Of a stretch of DNA of 64,000 nt, positions 33,722 to 42,615 are shown piece after piece. Positions within the stretch are counted from its first letter, which is position 1; the number at the start of each line of letters is the position of its first letter. This stretch comes from Nocardia niigatensis NBRC 100131. GTDB lineage: Bacteria; Actinomycetota; Actinomycetes; Mycobacteriales; Mycobacteriaceae. Where the stretch lies: the NCBI RefSeq assembly GCF_000308655.1, contig NZ_BAGC01000043.1:62001-126000 (forward strand). Reading direction: 5' to 3'. The position numbers were made by a program, and so were the translations under genes. A model generated the notes under the pieces. The model was given only the letters and a program-made list of their open reading frames with translations. It was not told the origin of the DNA and did no database searches.

Positions 33722-33784
33722 GAGCGCAGCGAGCGAACCGAAGACACAGCCCGCGTCGGGCACGCCGGAGCCGAGCGCAGCGAG
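33722..33784. repeat. Two copies of GAGCGCAGCGAG between MGLP genes
   Basis: The 12-mer GAGCGCAGCGAG occurs at 33722-33733 and 33773-33784, in the 73-base gap between two genes of the same operon. It is a short GC-rich palindrome-like element of the kind scattered through actinobacterial intergenic DNA. Confidence 0.55.
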
Positions 33785-33792
33785 GTGGAGGC

Positions 33793-35325
33793 GTGACCGA
33801 CCGGCTCCCCCCGGCTCCGGGCCAGTTCACGCTGGTCCTGCATTCCCATCTGCCGTGGCTGGCCCATCACGGGCGCTGGCCGGTCGGCGAGGAGTGGCTG
33901 TACCAGTCGTGGGCAGCGTCCTACCTGCCCGTGGCGAAGGTGCTGAGAACCCTTGCGGCCGAGGGACGTTCGCACCTGATCAGCCTGGGGATCACGCCGG
34001 TGCTGGCGGCGCAGCTGGATGATCCGCACTGCCTGAAGGGCATGCATCACTGGCTGGGCAACTGGCGGCTGCGCGCCGACGAGGCGTCCATGTCGGGCAA
34101 TACCGCGCTCGGCGGGCACGAACACCGGCTCGCCGCAGCCGCTCTCGACGATTTCGAGACCCGCTGGATGCACGGGGCCTCGCCGGTGTGGCGGGAGCTC
34201 ATCGACGCCGAGGCCATCGAATTGCTGGGCGGCCCGCTGTCGCATCCGTTCCAGCCGCTGCTGGATTGGCGGCTGCGCGAATACGAGCTGACCGAGGGCC
34301 TGGCCGACGCGCGGGCGCGCTGGGGGCACACGCCCGCCGGCATCTGGGCCCCCGAATGCGGGTTCACGCCGGGCATGGAGCGGACCTACGACAAGGTCGG
34401 CATCTCGCACTTCATGGTGGACGGTCCCGCGCTGCGCGGTGACACCACGCTCGGTCGGCCGGTGTGGGATTCGGACGTGGTGGCCTTCGGCCGCGACCTG
34501 ACGGTCAGTTACCGGGTGTGGTCGCCGAAATCCGGGTACCCGGGCCAGTCCTACTACCGTGATTTCCATCACTATGATCACGCCACCGGACTGAAACCGG
34601 CGCGCGTCACCGGCAAGACTGTCGCGGGCCCCGACAAGGCTCCTTACGACCCCGAACTCGCGGCCGCGGCCGTCGAGAAGGACGTCGCAGACTTCGTGGC
34701 GACCGTGCGCGAGCGGCTGATCTCAGAGTCGGAACGTATCGGTCGCCCCGCGCTCGTGGTGGCCGCGTTCGACACCGAACTGTTCGGGCACTGGTGGCAC
34801 GAGGGCCCGCAATGGCTCGAACAGGTGCTGCGCGCACTGCCCGCGGCCGGGGTCACCGTCGGCACGCTCGCCGACGCGCGGGCCCGTGGTTACGTGGGCG
34901 AACGCGTCGAATTGGCCGACTCCTCCTGGGGTTCGGGCAAGGACTGGCGGGTGTGGGCCGGAGACCAGGTCGCCGATCTGGTCGAGCTCAATGCCGAGGT
35001 GGTGCGCCTGGCCCTGGACACCCTCGACAAGATGCGGGTGGACGCCACCGGGCTCCGCGACCCGGTTGCCGACCAGCTGCTGAGGGAGGCGATCCTGGCC
35101 GTCTCCAGCGACTGGGCGTTCATGGTGTCGAAGGATTCCGCGGCCGGATACGCGCGCGACCGAGCCCATGAACACGCCCACGCGGTACGCGAGATCGCCG
35201 CGGCGGTGGCGGCCGGGCAACTCGCCAAAGCGGGGCAGTTGGCGGCAGGATGGTACCCGGCCGACGGACTCTTCCCCGCGCTCGATGCGCGCAGGCTCGG
35301 CCCCGCTTCAGAAGGACCCGCATGA
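33793..35325 (+). CDS. GH57 glycoside hydrolase/branching enzyme (Rv3031-like)
   Basis: 510 residues from GTG 33793 (GGAGG just upstream). GH57 motifs: LVLHSHLPWLAHHG (conserved motif 1), GIWAPECGFTPGME with the catalytic Glu near residue 193, and AFDTELFGHWWHEGP with the catalytic Asp near 320, followed by a C-terminal helical domain. Family members cut or form alpha-1,4/1,6 glucan links. In mycobacteria this gene acts in methylglucose lipopolysaccharide synthesis, probably branching. Its stop overlaps the next start (ATGA). Confidence 0.92.
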   Translation: MTDRLPPAPGQFTLVLHSHLPWLAHHGRWPVGEEWLYQSWAASYLPVAKVLRTLAAEGRSHLISLGITPVLAAQLDDPHCLKGMHHWLGNWRLRADEASMSGNTALGGHEHRLAAAALDDFETRWMHGASPVWRELIDAEAIELLGGPLSHPFQPLLDWRLREYELTEGLADARARWGHTPAGIWAPECGFTPGMERTYDKVGISHFMVDGPALRGDTTLGRPVWDSDVVAFGRDLTVSYRVWSPKSGYPGQSYYRDFHHYDHATGLKPARVTGKTVAGPDKAPYDPELAAAAVEKDVADFVATVRERLISESERIGRPALVVAAFDTELFGHWWHEGPQWLEQVLRALPAAGVTVGTLADARARGYVGERVELADSSWGSGKDWRVWAGDQVADLVELNAEVVRLALDTLDKMRVDATGLRDPVADQLLREAILAVSSDWAFMVSKDSAAGYARDRAHEHAHAVREIAAAVAAGQLAKAGQLAAGWYPADGLFPALDARRLGPASEGPA

Positions 35326-36584
35326 AGATCTTGATGGTGTCGTGGGAGTACCCACCCGTCGTAGTCGGTGGGCTGGGCCGCCATGTGCACCACCTCGCCG
35401 TCGAACTGGCCGCCGCCGGGCACGAAGTCGTCGTGCTGGCGCGCCGGCCGATGGGCACCGACGCCACCACCCACCCGACGCACTCCTTCATCGAGGAGGG
35501 CGTCCTGGTGGTCGCGGTCGCCGAGGATCCGCCGGCGTTCGACTTCGGCGAGGACATGCTGGCGTGGACGCTGGCCATGGGCCACGCCATGGTCCGGGCC
35601 GGCATCGCCCTGAACAAGCCCGGCATCGGCGAGGGCTGGACCCCCGATGTGGTGCACGCCCACGACTGGCTGGTCGCGCACCCGGCCATCACCCTGGCCG
35701 AGTACTACGACGTGCCACTGGTTTCCACCATTCACGCCACCGAGGCGGGCCGCCACAGCGGCTGGGTGTCGGGGCGGGTGAACCGCCAGGTGCACTCGGT
35801 GGAGTGGTGGCTGGCGCACGAATCCGACGCGCTCATCACCTGTTCGGAGTCCATGAAGGACGAGGTGCACCGTCTCTACGGCGCCGAGCGGGTGCCGATG
35901 ACGGTGATCCGCAACGGTATCGACGTGGGCGCGTGGACCTTCCGGGAGCGCGCGCCGCGCTCCGGTCCGCCGCGGCTGCTGTACGTGGGGCGGCTGGAAT
36001 ACGAGAAGGGCATCCAGGACGCCATCGCCGCGCTGCCGCGCATCCGCAAGGCGCACCCGGGCACGACCCTGACGGTGGCCGGTATCGGCACCCAATTCGA
36101 TTGGCTGCGTGAGCGGGCGCGGGCGCACCGGGTGGCGCGCGCGGTCAACTTCATCGGCAAGCTCGACCACACCGATCTGCTCGGCTGGCTGCACAGCGCC
36201 GACGCCATCGTGCTGCCCAGCCGTTACGAGCCGTTCGGCATCGTGGCGCTGGAGGCGGCGGCCGCGGGCACCCCGCTGGTCACCTCCACCGCGGGCGGGC
36301 TCGGCGATCTGGTCACCGACGGCGTCACCGGCGCCTCCTTCGAACCGGCGGACGTGAACGGTATTGCCGAAGCGGTGATCTCGGTGCTGGACGACCCGTC
36401 CGCCGCCCAGGATCGCGCCTGGTCCGCCCGCGAACGGCTGACCGCCGACTTCGCCTGGGACGTGGTGGCGGCCGAGACCGCCCTCGTCTATCAATCCGCC
36501 AAGCGCCGGGTCCGGACGCCGCTGGGTCGTCCCGTGATCGCGGAACGCCCGCTCCCCGAACGGGATCCGAACCAGCCGTACTGA
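35322..36584 (+). CDS. GT4 glycosyltransferase (Rv3032-like)
   Basis: 420 residues. The N-terminal domain starts MKILMVSWEYPPVVVGGLGR with the glycogen-synthase-like GGLG loop and HDWLVAHPAITLAE; the C-terminal domain has RLEYEKGIQDAIAAL and the sugar-nucleotide EX7E motif, EPFGIVALEAAAAGTPLV. It is most like Rv3032, the alpha-1,4-glucosyltransferase that elongates MGLP (and perhaps glycogen). ATG 35322 overlaps the GH57 stop, so the pair is coupled. Confidence 0.93.
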   Translation: MKILMVSWEYPPVVVGGLGRHVHHLAVELAAAGHEVVVLARRPMGTDATTHPTHSFIEEGVLVVAVAEDPPAFDFGEDMLAWTLAMGHAMVRAGIALNKPGIGEGWTPDVVHAHDWLVAHPAITLAEYYDVPLVSTIHATEAGRHSGWVSGRVNRQVHSVEWWLAHESDALITCSESMKDEVHRLYGAERVPMTVIRNGIDVGAWTFRERAPRSGPPRLLYVGRLEYEKGIQDAIAALPRIRKAHPGTTLTVAGIGTQFDWLRERARAHRVARAVNFIGKLDHTDLLGWLHSADAIVLPSRYEPFGIVALEAAAAGTPLVTSTAGGLGDLVTDGVTGASFEPADVNGIAEAVISVLDDPSAAQDRAWSARERLTADFAWDVVAAETALVYQSAKRRVRTPLGRPVIAERPLPERDPNQPY

Positions 36585-36621
36585 GCCCGCCCCGGCTCGG
36601 AATTCGCCCGGGGACAGCCCT

Positions 36622-36657
36622 GCGCCCCGAATTGGAACGAGTTCTAATTCGGGGCGC
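36622..36657. terminator. Bidirectional terminator between GT4 and cupin genes
   Basis: GCGCCCCGAATT-g-GAAC and GTTC-t-AATTCGGGGCGC form a 17-pair hairpin (one G-T pair) with a two-base loop. It sits between convergent genes, 38 and 15 bases from their stops. Confidence 0.85.
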
Positions 36658-36672
36658 GGGTGTTCGCGTCCG

Positions 36673-37107
36673 TCATTCGAACGGGCAGCCCGGATTCGGC
36701 GCGTCCTCCGACAGCGGACTGCCCGCGGGCAGCACATACAGCACATCGAGGACCTGCGGCACGGTGCCGAGATTGCGCTCGAGATGGATGTTCCCGGTCC
36801 CGGCCCGTTCCACGAACGTGGTGCCCGGCCCGCCGGTCTGGTCCACCGCGCAGTCCGGCCCGTAGTGGCTCAGGTCCCCCTGCCGCACCAGCGCGTACAG
36901 GTTCCCGTCGTGGTAGTGCCACCCCGTGGAACCGCCTGGGGCAATGGTGATTTCGCGGAGGATGTAGTCCATGCCGCCGATGGTGGTCTGCGAGAGGATC
37001 ACCGCGGTGATGCCACTGGACGGCGTCGCGTGCGCGGTCGCCGCGAACGACCCCACCATCGCGACGGACGCCACCCCGGTCAGCACAGCTCGAAATCCGA
37101 GAGTCAC
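36673..37107 (-). CDS. Secreted cupin-domain protein
   Basis: 144 residues from GTG 37107. A signal peptide (LGFRAVLTGVASVAMVGSFA, cleavage after ATAHA) precedes a single cupin barrel: IAPGGSTGWHYHDGNLYALVR is motif 1 with the metal-binding His pair and Glu replaced in part, and GTVPQVLDVLYVLPAGSPLSE resembles motif 2. Two cysteines (DCAV and GCPF) could pair. A periplasmic or secreted metal-binding protein is likely; substrate unknown. Confidence 0.78.
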   Translation of the reverse strand: MTLGFRAVLTGVASVAMVGSFAATAHATPSSGITAVILSQTTIGGMDYILREITIAPGGSTGWHYHDGNLYALVRQGDLSHYGPDCAVDQTGGPGTTFVERAGTGNIHLERNLGTVPQVLDVLYVLPAGSPLSEDAPNPGCPFE

Positions 37108-37184
37108 CGGCCCACGGTATCGCGCGACCTGCGGTTCCGCAGAGTGTCCGGCAACCCTCCGCACCCCACCCGCGGCGAAATGAG

Positions 37185-37718
37185 TTAGGCGTCCATCTTT
37201 TTGAGGGCCTTCTGGACCGTCAGGTAGGTGCGGGTGGTGATGTCCTTGCCCCACGCTTTCTCGACTACGGACATGAAGCCGGTGGTGCTGGGGTCGGTGT
37301 TGTCGATGACGGAGAGGAGGGCTCGGCAGGGTTTGTCGAAGCGGATTATCCGGACCGTGGCCGAGGGGAAGTCGGGAATGGATTTCGAGGCTTCTCGGAC
37401 GAAAGTGACAGTGAGGTAGGTTTCGCGGCCGTGGGTCAGTCCGGCGAAGGGGTCGGAGTCGACCAGGGTCTGGAGTTGGGCCTGGGTGCGGATCAGGGTG
37501 CCGCCGGGTATGCCGAGTTCAGCGTTCAGCGCCTGCTGGACCTTGGCTTCCAGGGCGGGGACATCGGTGTCGGCGGACCGGAAGACGACGTTGCCGCTGG
37601 TGAGCAGCGTGCTGACCCCTTCGAAGCCGAGTCCTTCGAACACGCCGCGCAGTTTCTCACTGCGCATATTCGGGTTGGTGGGCATGATCCCGCGCAGGAA
37701 GGCGGCGTAGCGGTGCAT
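37185..37718 (-). CDS. DUF1697-domain protein
   Basis: 177 residues from ATG 37718. The whole protein is one DUF1697 domain: YAAFLRGIMPTNPNMRSEKL (usually xFLRGINVG.xxxKM), FEGVSTLLTSGNVVFRS and ALLSVID, ending with TTRTYLTVQKALK. The family is common in bacteria and has no known function. The gene lies alone between a cupin and a conserved acyltransferase; a strong terminator separates it from the latter. Confidence 0.87.
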   Translation of the reverse strand: MHRYAAFLRGIMPTNPNMRSEKLRGVFEGLGFEGVSTLLTSGNVVFRSADTDVPALEAKVQQALNAELGIPGGTLIRTQAQLQTLVDSDPFAGLTHGRETYLTVTFVREASKSIPDFPSATVRIIRFDKPCRALLSVIDNTDPSTTGFMSVVEKAWGKDITTRTYLTVQKALKKMDA

Positions 37719-37748
37719 GGGCCTGAAGGTACCGGGTGGGCATGACAA

Positions 37749-37774
37749 AAGGCCGGGCATCCGGGCCCGGCCTT
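37749..37774 (-). terminator. Terminator after the hexapeptide acyltransferase gene
   Basis: AAGGCCGGGC pairs with GCCCGGCCTT across a six-base loop. On the minus strand it is followed by TTGTC after TT, giving TTTTGTC. It starts 14 bases past the stop at 37789. Confidence 0.85.
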
Positions 37775-37788
37775 CGCGAGGTGTGTTG

Positions 37789-38535
37789 TCAGGAGGCGGT
37801 GGCGCCGCTCTTCTTGCGTTCGATGTCGGCGAGGGCGGCCAGGTGGGCGGCGCGCTTCTCGGCGGCCGAGTCCCAGGCGACCTTCCGGTTCTTGACCACC
37901 TTGGCGGGGGCGCCGACGGCGATCGAGTAGTCGGGGACATCGCCCTTGACCACGGCGTGGGCGCCGAGCACGCAGCCGCGGCCGACGCGGGTGGAGCGCA
38001 GCACGGTGACCTTGGCGGCGATCCAGGTGTCGGGGCCGATGCGCACCGGCGACTTCACGATGCCCTGGTCCTTGATGGGCAGGTTGATGTCGTCGGTGAC
38101 ATGGTCGAAATCGCAGATGTAGCACCAGTCGGCGACCAGGGTGGATTCACCGATCTCGATGTCGAGGTAGGTGTTGACGACATTGTCCTTGCCGAAGACC
38201 ACCTTGTCGCCGATGCGCAGCGAACCCTCGTGGCAGCGAATGGCATTGCCGTCGCCGATGTGCACCCAGCGGCCGATCTCCAGCCGACCCAGTTCGGGAG
38301 TGGCGTGGATTTCGACATTTCGACCCAGGAAGACCATGCCGCGCAACACCACGTGCGGGTTGGCCATCTTGAACTTGAACAGCCGGTAGTAGCGCACCAG
38401 ATACCAGGGCGTGTAGGCGCGATTCGCGAGCACCCATTTCAGGGACGCGGGCGTGAGGAAACGGGCCTGCTCCGGATCCCGGCGGCGCGAACCCCGCCAA
38501 CGCGCGCTCAGCGGTGCGCCCCACATGCTCGTCAC
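37789..38535 (-). CDS. Left-handed beta-helix (hexapeptide) acyltransferase (Rv3034c-like)
   Basis: 248 residues. The C-terminal two thirds have hexapeptide repeats ([LIV]GxxxX-type: LEIGRWVHIGDGNAIR, LRIGDKVVFGKDNVV, RIGPDTWIAAKVTVLRS, GRGCVLGAHAVVKGDV), forming a trimeric acyl-CoA-binding beta-helix. It transfers an acyl, usually acetyl or succinyl, group to a sugar or lipid. In mycobacteria the Rv3034c gene belongs to the MGLP region and is proposed to acylate MGLP; the acceptor is not shown by sequence. Confidence 0.88.
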   Translation of the reverse strand: MTSMWGAPLSARWRGSRRRDPEQARFLTPASLKWVLANRAYTPWYLVRYYRLFKFKMANPHVVLRGMVFLGRNVEIHATPELGRLEIGRWVHIGDGNAIRCHEGSLRIGDKVVFGKDNVVNTYLDIEIGESTLVADWCYICDFDHVTDDINLPIKDQGIVKSPVRIGPDTWIAAKVTVLRSTRVGRGCVLGAHAVVKGDVPDYSIAVGAPAKVVKNRKVAWDSAAEKRAAHLAALADIERKKSGATAS

Positions 38536-38674
38536 GAACTACTCCCTGTGTTCACCGGTCGTTTCAACGAGGGTATCCGCCCCCTCGAAAGGGCGTGAAA
38601 GTAGGCTGTGCTCCGGCTGTAGCGGCCCGGCGAGAAACTACAGACTTCCGTACTGGCAGAAGGGACACCAGCAG

Positions 38675-40012
38675 GTGCGAAACGGCAGGCGGCGGACCGG
38701 ACGTGAACGAGGCACCCGCACCGGGGCGAAGGTGCTGGCAGTGGCAAGCGCCGGGCTGTTCGCGCTGACGGCGTGCGCGTACGGCAGCACCAAGGTCGAC
38801 GATATCGGCGTCGGTCCCGGCAAGGGCTGGCCGCTGGCCTTCCGCGACGCCCACAACAGCGGGTCGAGCCCGATCACCGGGTCCCGGAAGCTGGCGCTGA
38901 ATTGGTCTCGCCCCGTGGGCGGTCCGGTCGCGCAGCCGGTGACCATCGGCAGCGACGGCCAGCTGTACGTCACCACCCGCACCACCGGCTGCAATATTCA
39001 GTCGTTCCAGATGCCGACCGGCCGCAAACGGTTCTGCAACCCGATGGGCCCCAGCGCCATCGCCGGCGGCTCCGCGGTCGACGGCAACGGCAACGTGTAC
39101 GTCGGCGACGACGGCGCGGTGAACTCCTTCAACAATCTCGGGCAGCCGCGCTGGCGCACCCCGGCCGCCGGGACACCGGTGTCGGTGCAGTTCACCGGTG
39201 ACGGAAATGTCTTGTCGGTGACCCAGTCCGGGCAGGTGGACGTGCTCAGCCGGCAGACCGGCGATCGGCGGGCGTCCACCTTCCAGCTGCTGGGTGAGCC
39301 CGACTACATGGCCAACCCGTCGCTGAGCCGCCCGCCGGACGGGCAGGGCCTGGAGGACTGCGCGACCGGCGGGCCGCGGTGCCCGGTCGCGAATGTGTCT
39401 GCCGTGGACCAGAAGACGGGTCGCTTCTACGCGACCGTGTGGAAGCCCGGCGACGATACGGCCGCGCTGATCGCGCTCACCTACGGCGGCAAGGACGTTC
39501 GCGTCGACTGGACCGCGAAGATGCTCGAGCAGGGCAGCGCCACCAGTCCGGCCCTGTCGGCCGACGGCGGCACGGTGTACGTCGGCGACAACACCAACCG
39601 GCTGATGGCCGTGGACGCGGCCACCGGGCACACCAAATGGGTTCAGAATCTTGGCTTCCCGGCACGCGGCGGCATCTCGGTGGCCGACGGCCTGCTGGTG
39701 CCCGCCGGCGACCAGGGGCACCTGGTCGCGCTGCGCGACAAGGGTGACAGCGCCGAGATCGCCTGGGAGCGCAAGGATCTGGAGCTGCGCGGACGGCCGG
39801 TGCAGACGGCGGGCGGAACCGGGTACACGGTCGCGCCGATCGGCGACAAGCTGACCCTGGTCACCTTCGACACGAAGACGGGCGCCACCGTCCAGTCGAA
39901 CGAACTGCCGGGCGCGGAGGGCACCACCGTGGCCACCGCGGTGGGCGATCAGGGCGAGGTCGTGGTGACCACCCGCATCGGCGAGCTGTTCGTCTTCAAA
40001 CCGGAGAAGTAG
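38675..40012 (+). CDS. PQQ-like beta-propeller lipoprotein (Rv3035-like)
   Basis: 445 residues from GTG 38675 (AGAAGGG ten bases upstream). A lipoprotein signal ends in LFALTAC (lipobox LTAC). The mature part has at least five propeller blades of the PQQ type, each with GxxxVxDxxTG or similar: VSAVDQKTGRFYATVWKP, GGTVYVGDNTNRLMAVDAAT, GHTKWVQNLG, VTFDTKTG. Such BamB-like propellers act as protein-binding scaffolds in the envelope. Divergent from the acyltransferase. Ligand unknown. Confidence 0.87.
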   Translation: MRNGRRRTGRERGTRTGAKVLAVASAGLFALTACAYGSTKVDDIGVGPGKGWPLAFRDAHNSGSSPITGSRKLALNWSRPVGGPVAQPVTIGSDGQLYVTTRTTGCNIQSFQMPTGRKRFCNPMGPSAIAGGSAVDGNGNVYVGDDGAVNSFNNLGQPRWRTPAAGTPVSVQFTGDGNVLSVTQSGQVDVLSRQTGDRRASTFQLLGEPDYMANPSLSRPPDGQGLEDCATGGPRCPVANVSAVDQKTGRFYATVWKPGDDTAALIALTYGGKDVRVDWTAKMLEQGSATSPALSADGGTVYVGDNTNRLMAVDAATGHTKWVQNLGFPARGGISVADGLLVPAGDQGHLVALRDKGDSAEIAWERKDLELRGRPVQTAGGTGYTVAPIGDKLTLVTFDTKTGATVQSNELPGAEGTTVATAVGDQGEVVVTTRIGELFVFKPEK

Positions 40013-40025
40013 TGCCGTTGCCGGC

Positions 40026-40057
40026 TTGACCCTGACGCAGGGTCAACCCTCCATCCT
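40026..40057 (+). promoter_or_regulatory. MerR-type operator/promoter before the ABC exporter operon
   Basis: TTGACCCTG and CAGGGTCAA form a perfect 9-bp inverted repeat with three bases between (40026-40046). The left half supplies a -35 box TTGACC; CATCCT at 40052-40057 could be the -10 box, with a 20-base spacer. Long spacers with a central palindrome are the mark of MerR-family control. The MerR gene lies in the same operon. Confidence 0.7.
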
Positions 40058-40111
40058 GGTTCCGGGAGCCTCTCCGGACCGACCGGAACAGCTCCGGGAT
40101 GGAGAAGAACG

Positions 40112-40927
40112 ATGATGACGACCGAACCGACACTCGCCCCGGCGATCCGGGTGCGGGGTCTCGAGAAATCGTACGGGCAGCTCGCGGTGCTGCGCGGCGT
40201 GGACTTCGAGGTGGAGCGGGGCAGCATCTTCGCGCTGCTCGGCTCCAACGGGTCGGGCAAGACCACGACCGTGCGGATCCTCGCCACGTTGTCGAAGGCC
40301 GACGCGGGCACGGTCCATGTCAATGGCTTCGATGTCGCCACGCACCCGGCGGAGGTGCGCGAATCCTTCAGTCTCACCGGGCAGTTCACGGCTGTCGACG
40401 AGATCCTCAGCGGGCGCGAGAATCTCGTGCTCGTCGCCCGGCTGCGCCACCTCGCGCAGCCGGGCTCGATCGCCGACGACCTGCTCGAGCGCTTCTCGCT
40501 GACCGACGCCGGCGCGCGCAGGGTGTCCACGTACTCGGGTGGGATGCGCCGCCGCCTGGACATCGCCATGAGCCTGATCGGGAATCCGCCGGTGATCTTC
40601 CTCGACGAGCCGACGACCGGACTCGATCCCGAGGCGCGCCTCGAGGTGTGGCAGACGGTCGAAAACCTCGCCGGGCGCGGCACGACGGTCCTGCTCACCA
40701 CCCAATACCTCGACGAGGCCGAGCAATTGGCCGATCGGATCGCGATCCTGCACCGGGGCCGGATCATCGCGAACGGCACCCTCGACGAACTCGAGCGACT
40801 GCTCCCGCCCGCCACCGTCGAGTACGTCGAGAAGCGGCCGACGCTCGAGCAGATCTTCCTCGCGATCATCGGCGACGACCACGCGGGCGATGCCACCGGC
40901 ACCGAATCCGCCGATACGAACTCCTAG
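40112..40927 (+). CDS. ABC exporter ATP-binding protein (DrrA-like)
   Basis: 271 residues. Walker A GSNGSGKTTTVRIL near residue 45, Q-loop TGQFTAVDEIL, signature STYSGGMRRRLDIAM near residue 140, Walker B VIFLDEPTTGLDP. The C-terminal ending is like daunorubicin-resistance DrrA proteins. It forms the motor of a type-2 exporter with the next gene. Start ATG 40112. The operon is ATPase, permease, MerR regulator, so drug or metabolite export under inducible control is likely; the cargo is unknown. Confidence 0.92.
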   Translation: MMTTEPTLAPAIRVRGLEKSYGQLAVLRGVDFEVERGSIFALLGSNGSGKTTTVRILATLSKADAGTVHVNGFDVATHPAEVRESFSLTGQFTAVDEILSGRENLVLVARLRHLAQPGSIADDLLERFSLTDAGARRVSTYSGGMRRRLDIAMSLIGNPPVIFLDEPTTGLDPEARLEVWQTVENLAGRGTTVLLTTQYLDEAEQLADRIAILHRGRIIANGTLDELERLLPPATVEYVEKRPTLEQIFLAIIGDDHAGDATGTESADTNS

Positions 40928-40935
40928 GAAAGACG

Positions 40936-41697
40936 ATGCCCTCCTACTTCCTCGGCGACACCGCCGCACTCACCGGCCGGACCCTGCGGCACGTCAGCCG
41001 CAGCCCCGACACCATCATCACCACCGCGATCGTGCCGATCGCCATGATGCTGCTGTTCGTCTACGTGTTCGGCGGCGCGATCGCCACGGGCTCGGACAAA
41101 TACGTGAACTACATGCTGCCCGGCATCCTGCTCATCACGATCGCATCGGGTATCTCCTACACCGCGTTCCGGCTGTTCACCGATATCAAGAGCGGGATCT
41201 TCGAACGCTTCCAGTCGATGCCGATCGCCCGGTCCGGTGTGTTGTGGGCACACGTGCTGACGTCGCTGATCGCCAACCTGATCTCGCTGGTGATCGTGGT
41301 GGGCGTGGCGCTGCTCATGGGTTTCCGCTCGGGTGCCGGAGTCGCGGCGTGGCTCGCCGTCGCCGGGATCCTGATCCTGTTCACCCTGGCTTTGACCTGG
41401 CTCGCGGTGATCCCGGGCCTGTCGGCGGGATCGGTCGAGGGTGCGGGCGCGTTCTCCTACCCGCTCATCTTCCTGCCGTTCGTGAGCTCGGCGTTCGTGC
41501 CCACCGCGGGCATGCCCGGGCCGGTGCGCTGGTTCGCCGAACACCAGCCGGTGACCTCGATCGTGAATACGATCCGTGCCCTGTTCGCCCAGCAGCCGGT
41601 CGGCGGCGATGCCTGGACGGCGCTGGCCTGGTGCGTCGGAATCCTGGTCGTGGCCTATGGATTCGCGATGGTCACCTACCGCCGGAAGATCGCCTGA
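40936..41697 (+). CDS. ABC exporter permease (DrrB/ABC-2 type)
   Basis: 253 residues with six predicted membrane helices: IVPIAMMLLFVYVFGGAI, LPGILLITIASGISYTAF, VLTSLIANLISLVIVVGVAL, AVAGILILFTLALTWLAVIP, FSYPLIFLPFVSSAF, and ALAWCVGILVVAYGFAMV. The cytoplasmic loop EFRSMPIARSGVL-like segment (ERFQSMPIARSGVL) is characteristic of DrrB. It begins eight bases after the ATPase stop. It makes the membrane channel for the exporter. Confidence 0.92.
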   Translation: MPSYFLGDTAALTGRTLRHVSRSPDTIITTAIVPIAMMLLFVYVFGGAIATGSDKYVNYMLPGILLITIASGISYTAFRLFTDIKSGIFERFQSMPIARSGVLWAHVLTSLIANLISLVIVVGVALLMGFRSGAGVAAWLAVAGILILFTLALTWLAVIPGLSAGSVEGAGAFSYPLIFLPFVSSAFVPTAGMPGPVRWFAEHQPVTSIVNTIRALFAQQPVGGDAWTALAWCVGILVVAYGFAMVTYRRKIA

Positions 41698-41711
41698 GGC
41701 AGGCTGGAGCA

Positions 41712-42488
41712 ATGCTCACCATCAGCAGGCTGGCGGCCTACGCGGGGGTGACGGTGCGGGCGGTCCGCCACTACCACCGGATCGGGCTGCTGGCGGAGCC
41801 GGAGCGCGACCGCTCCGGGTACCGGACCTATGGCGCGGCGGCGGTGGTGCGGCTGATCCGCATCCACACCCTCGCCGCCGCGGGGGTGCCGCTGGCTCGG
41901 GTGCAGGAACTGCTCGACGCCGAACCCGAGGAGTTCGCCGCGGGTGTCCGGGCGATCGACAAGGAGTTGCGCGCCGAGATCCGGCGGCTGCAGGGGACCC
42001 GGCAGCGGCTGGCCCAGCTGGCCGCCGGGGAGCAGCTGGCATTGCCGCAGAGCGTGGTGGACTACCTCGATCGACTGCGGGGCCTGGGGGTCGAGGAGCG
42101 GTATATCGAGCTGGAGCGGGATGGCTGGATCATGATCGCCGCTCAGGTGCCGGACCTGATCGACGCCGTGATCGCCAAGAAGCACGAGGAGCTGAACAAC
42201 CCCGACATGGTGCGGCTCTACCACCTGCTCAGTGGGGCGCTCGACTGGACGGTCGAGGACCCGCGGATCGTCGAGGTCGCGGACATTCTGGAGCGCTTGA
42301 TCATTCACGCCGCGGCGGCGGGCGGGGGCGATGGCAAATTCAGCGATCTGATGGACGACAACTTCGTCGACCTGCTGGACACGACCATGCTCGAGACCTC
42401 GCCGGTCGCCGAGCGACTCCTGGCGATCCTGGCGGAGCGGGGCTGGAAGGGCTGGACCCGGGTGGAGCGGGTGCCGCCTCGGTCGTGA
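41712..42488 (+). CDS. MerR-family transcriptional regulator
   Basis: 258 residues. The winged helix is canonical (MLTISRLAAYAGVTVRAVRH, then GLLAEPERDRSGYRTYG), then the dimerisation coil AAGVPLARVQELLDAEPEEF. The large C-terminal domain (about 150 residues) has no cysteine-based metal site and probably senses an organic ligand. It starts 14 bases after the permease. I infer that it activates the promoter at 40026-40057 by twisting the long spacer. Confidence 0.92.
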   Translation: MLTISRLAAYAGVTVRAVRHYHRIGLLAEPERDRSGYRTYGAAAVVRLIRIHTLAAAGVPLARVQELLDAEPEEFAAGVRAIDKELRAEIRRLQGTRQRLAQLAAGEQLALPQSVVDYLDRLRGLGVEERYIELERDGWIMIAAQVPDLIDAVIAKKHEELNNPDMVRLYHLLSGALDWTVEDPRIVEVADILERLIIHAAAAGGGDGKFSDLMDDNFVDLLDTTMLETSPVAERLLAILAERGWKGWTRVERVPPRS

Positions 42489-42615
42489 AGCGCTACCGCG
42501 GGGTCAGCGCGAACACCTCGACCTGCGCCGCGACCGCTGCAGCAGGGCGAGCAGCGTGCGCTGGTCGTCGTCGCTGAGGTCCGCCGACTTCGGCGCTGTC
42601 AGCGAAGGGCGGGGA

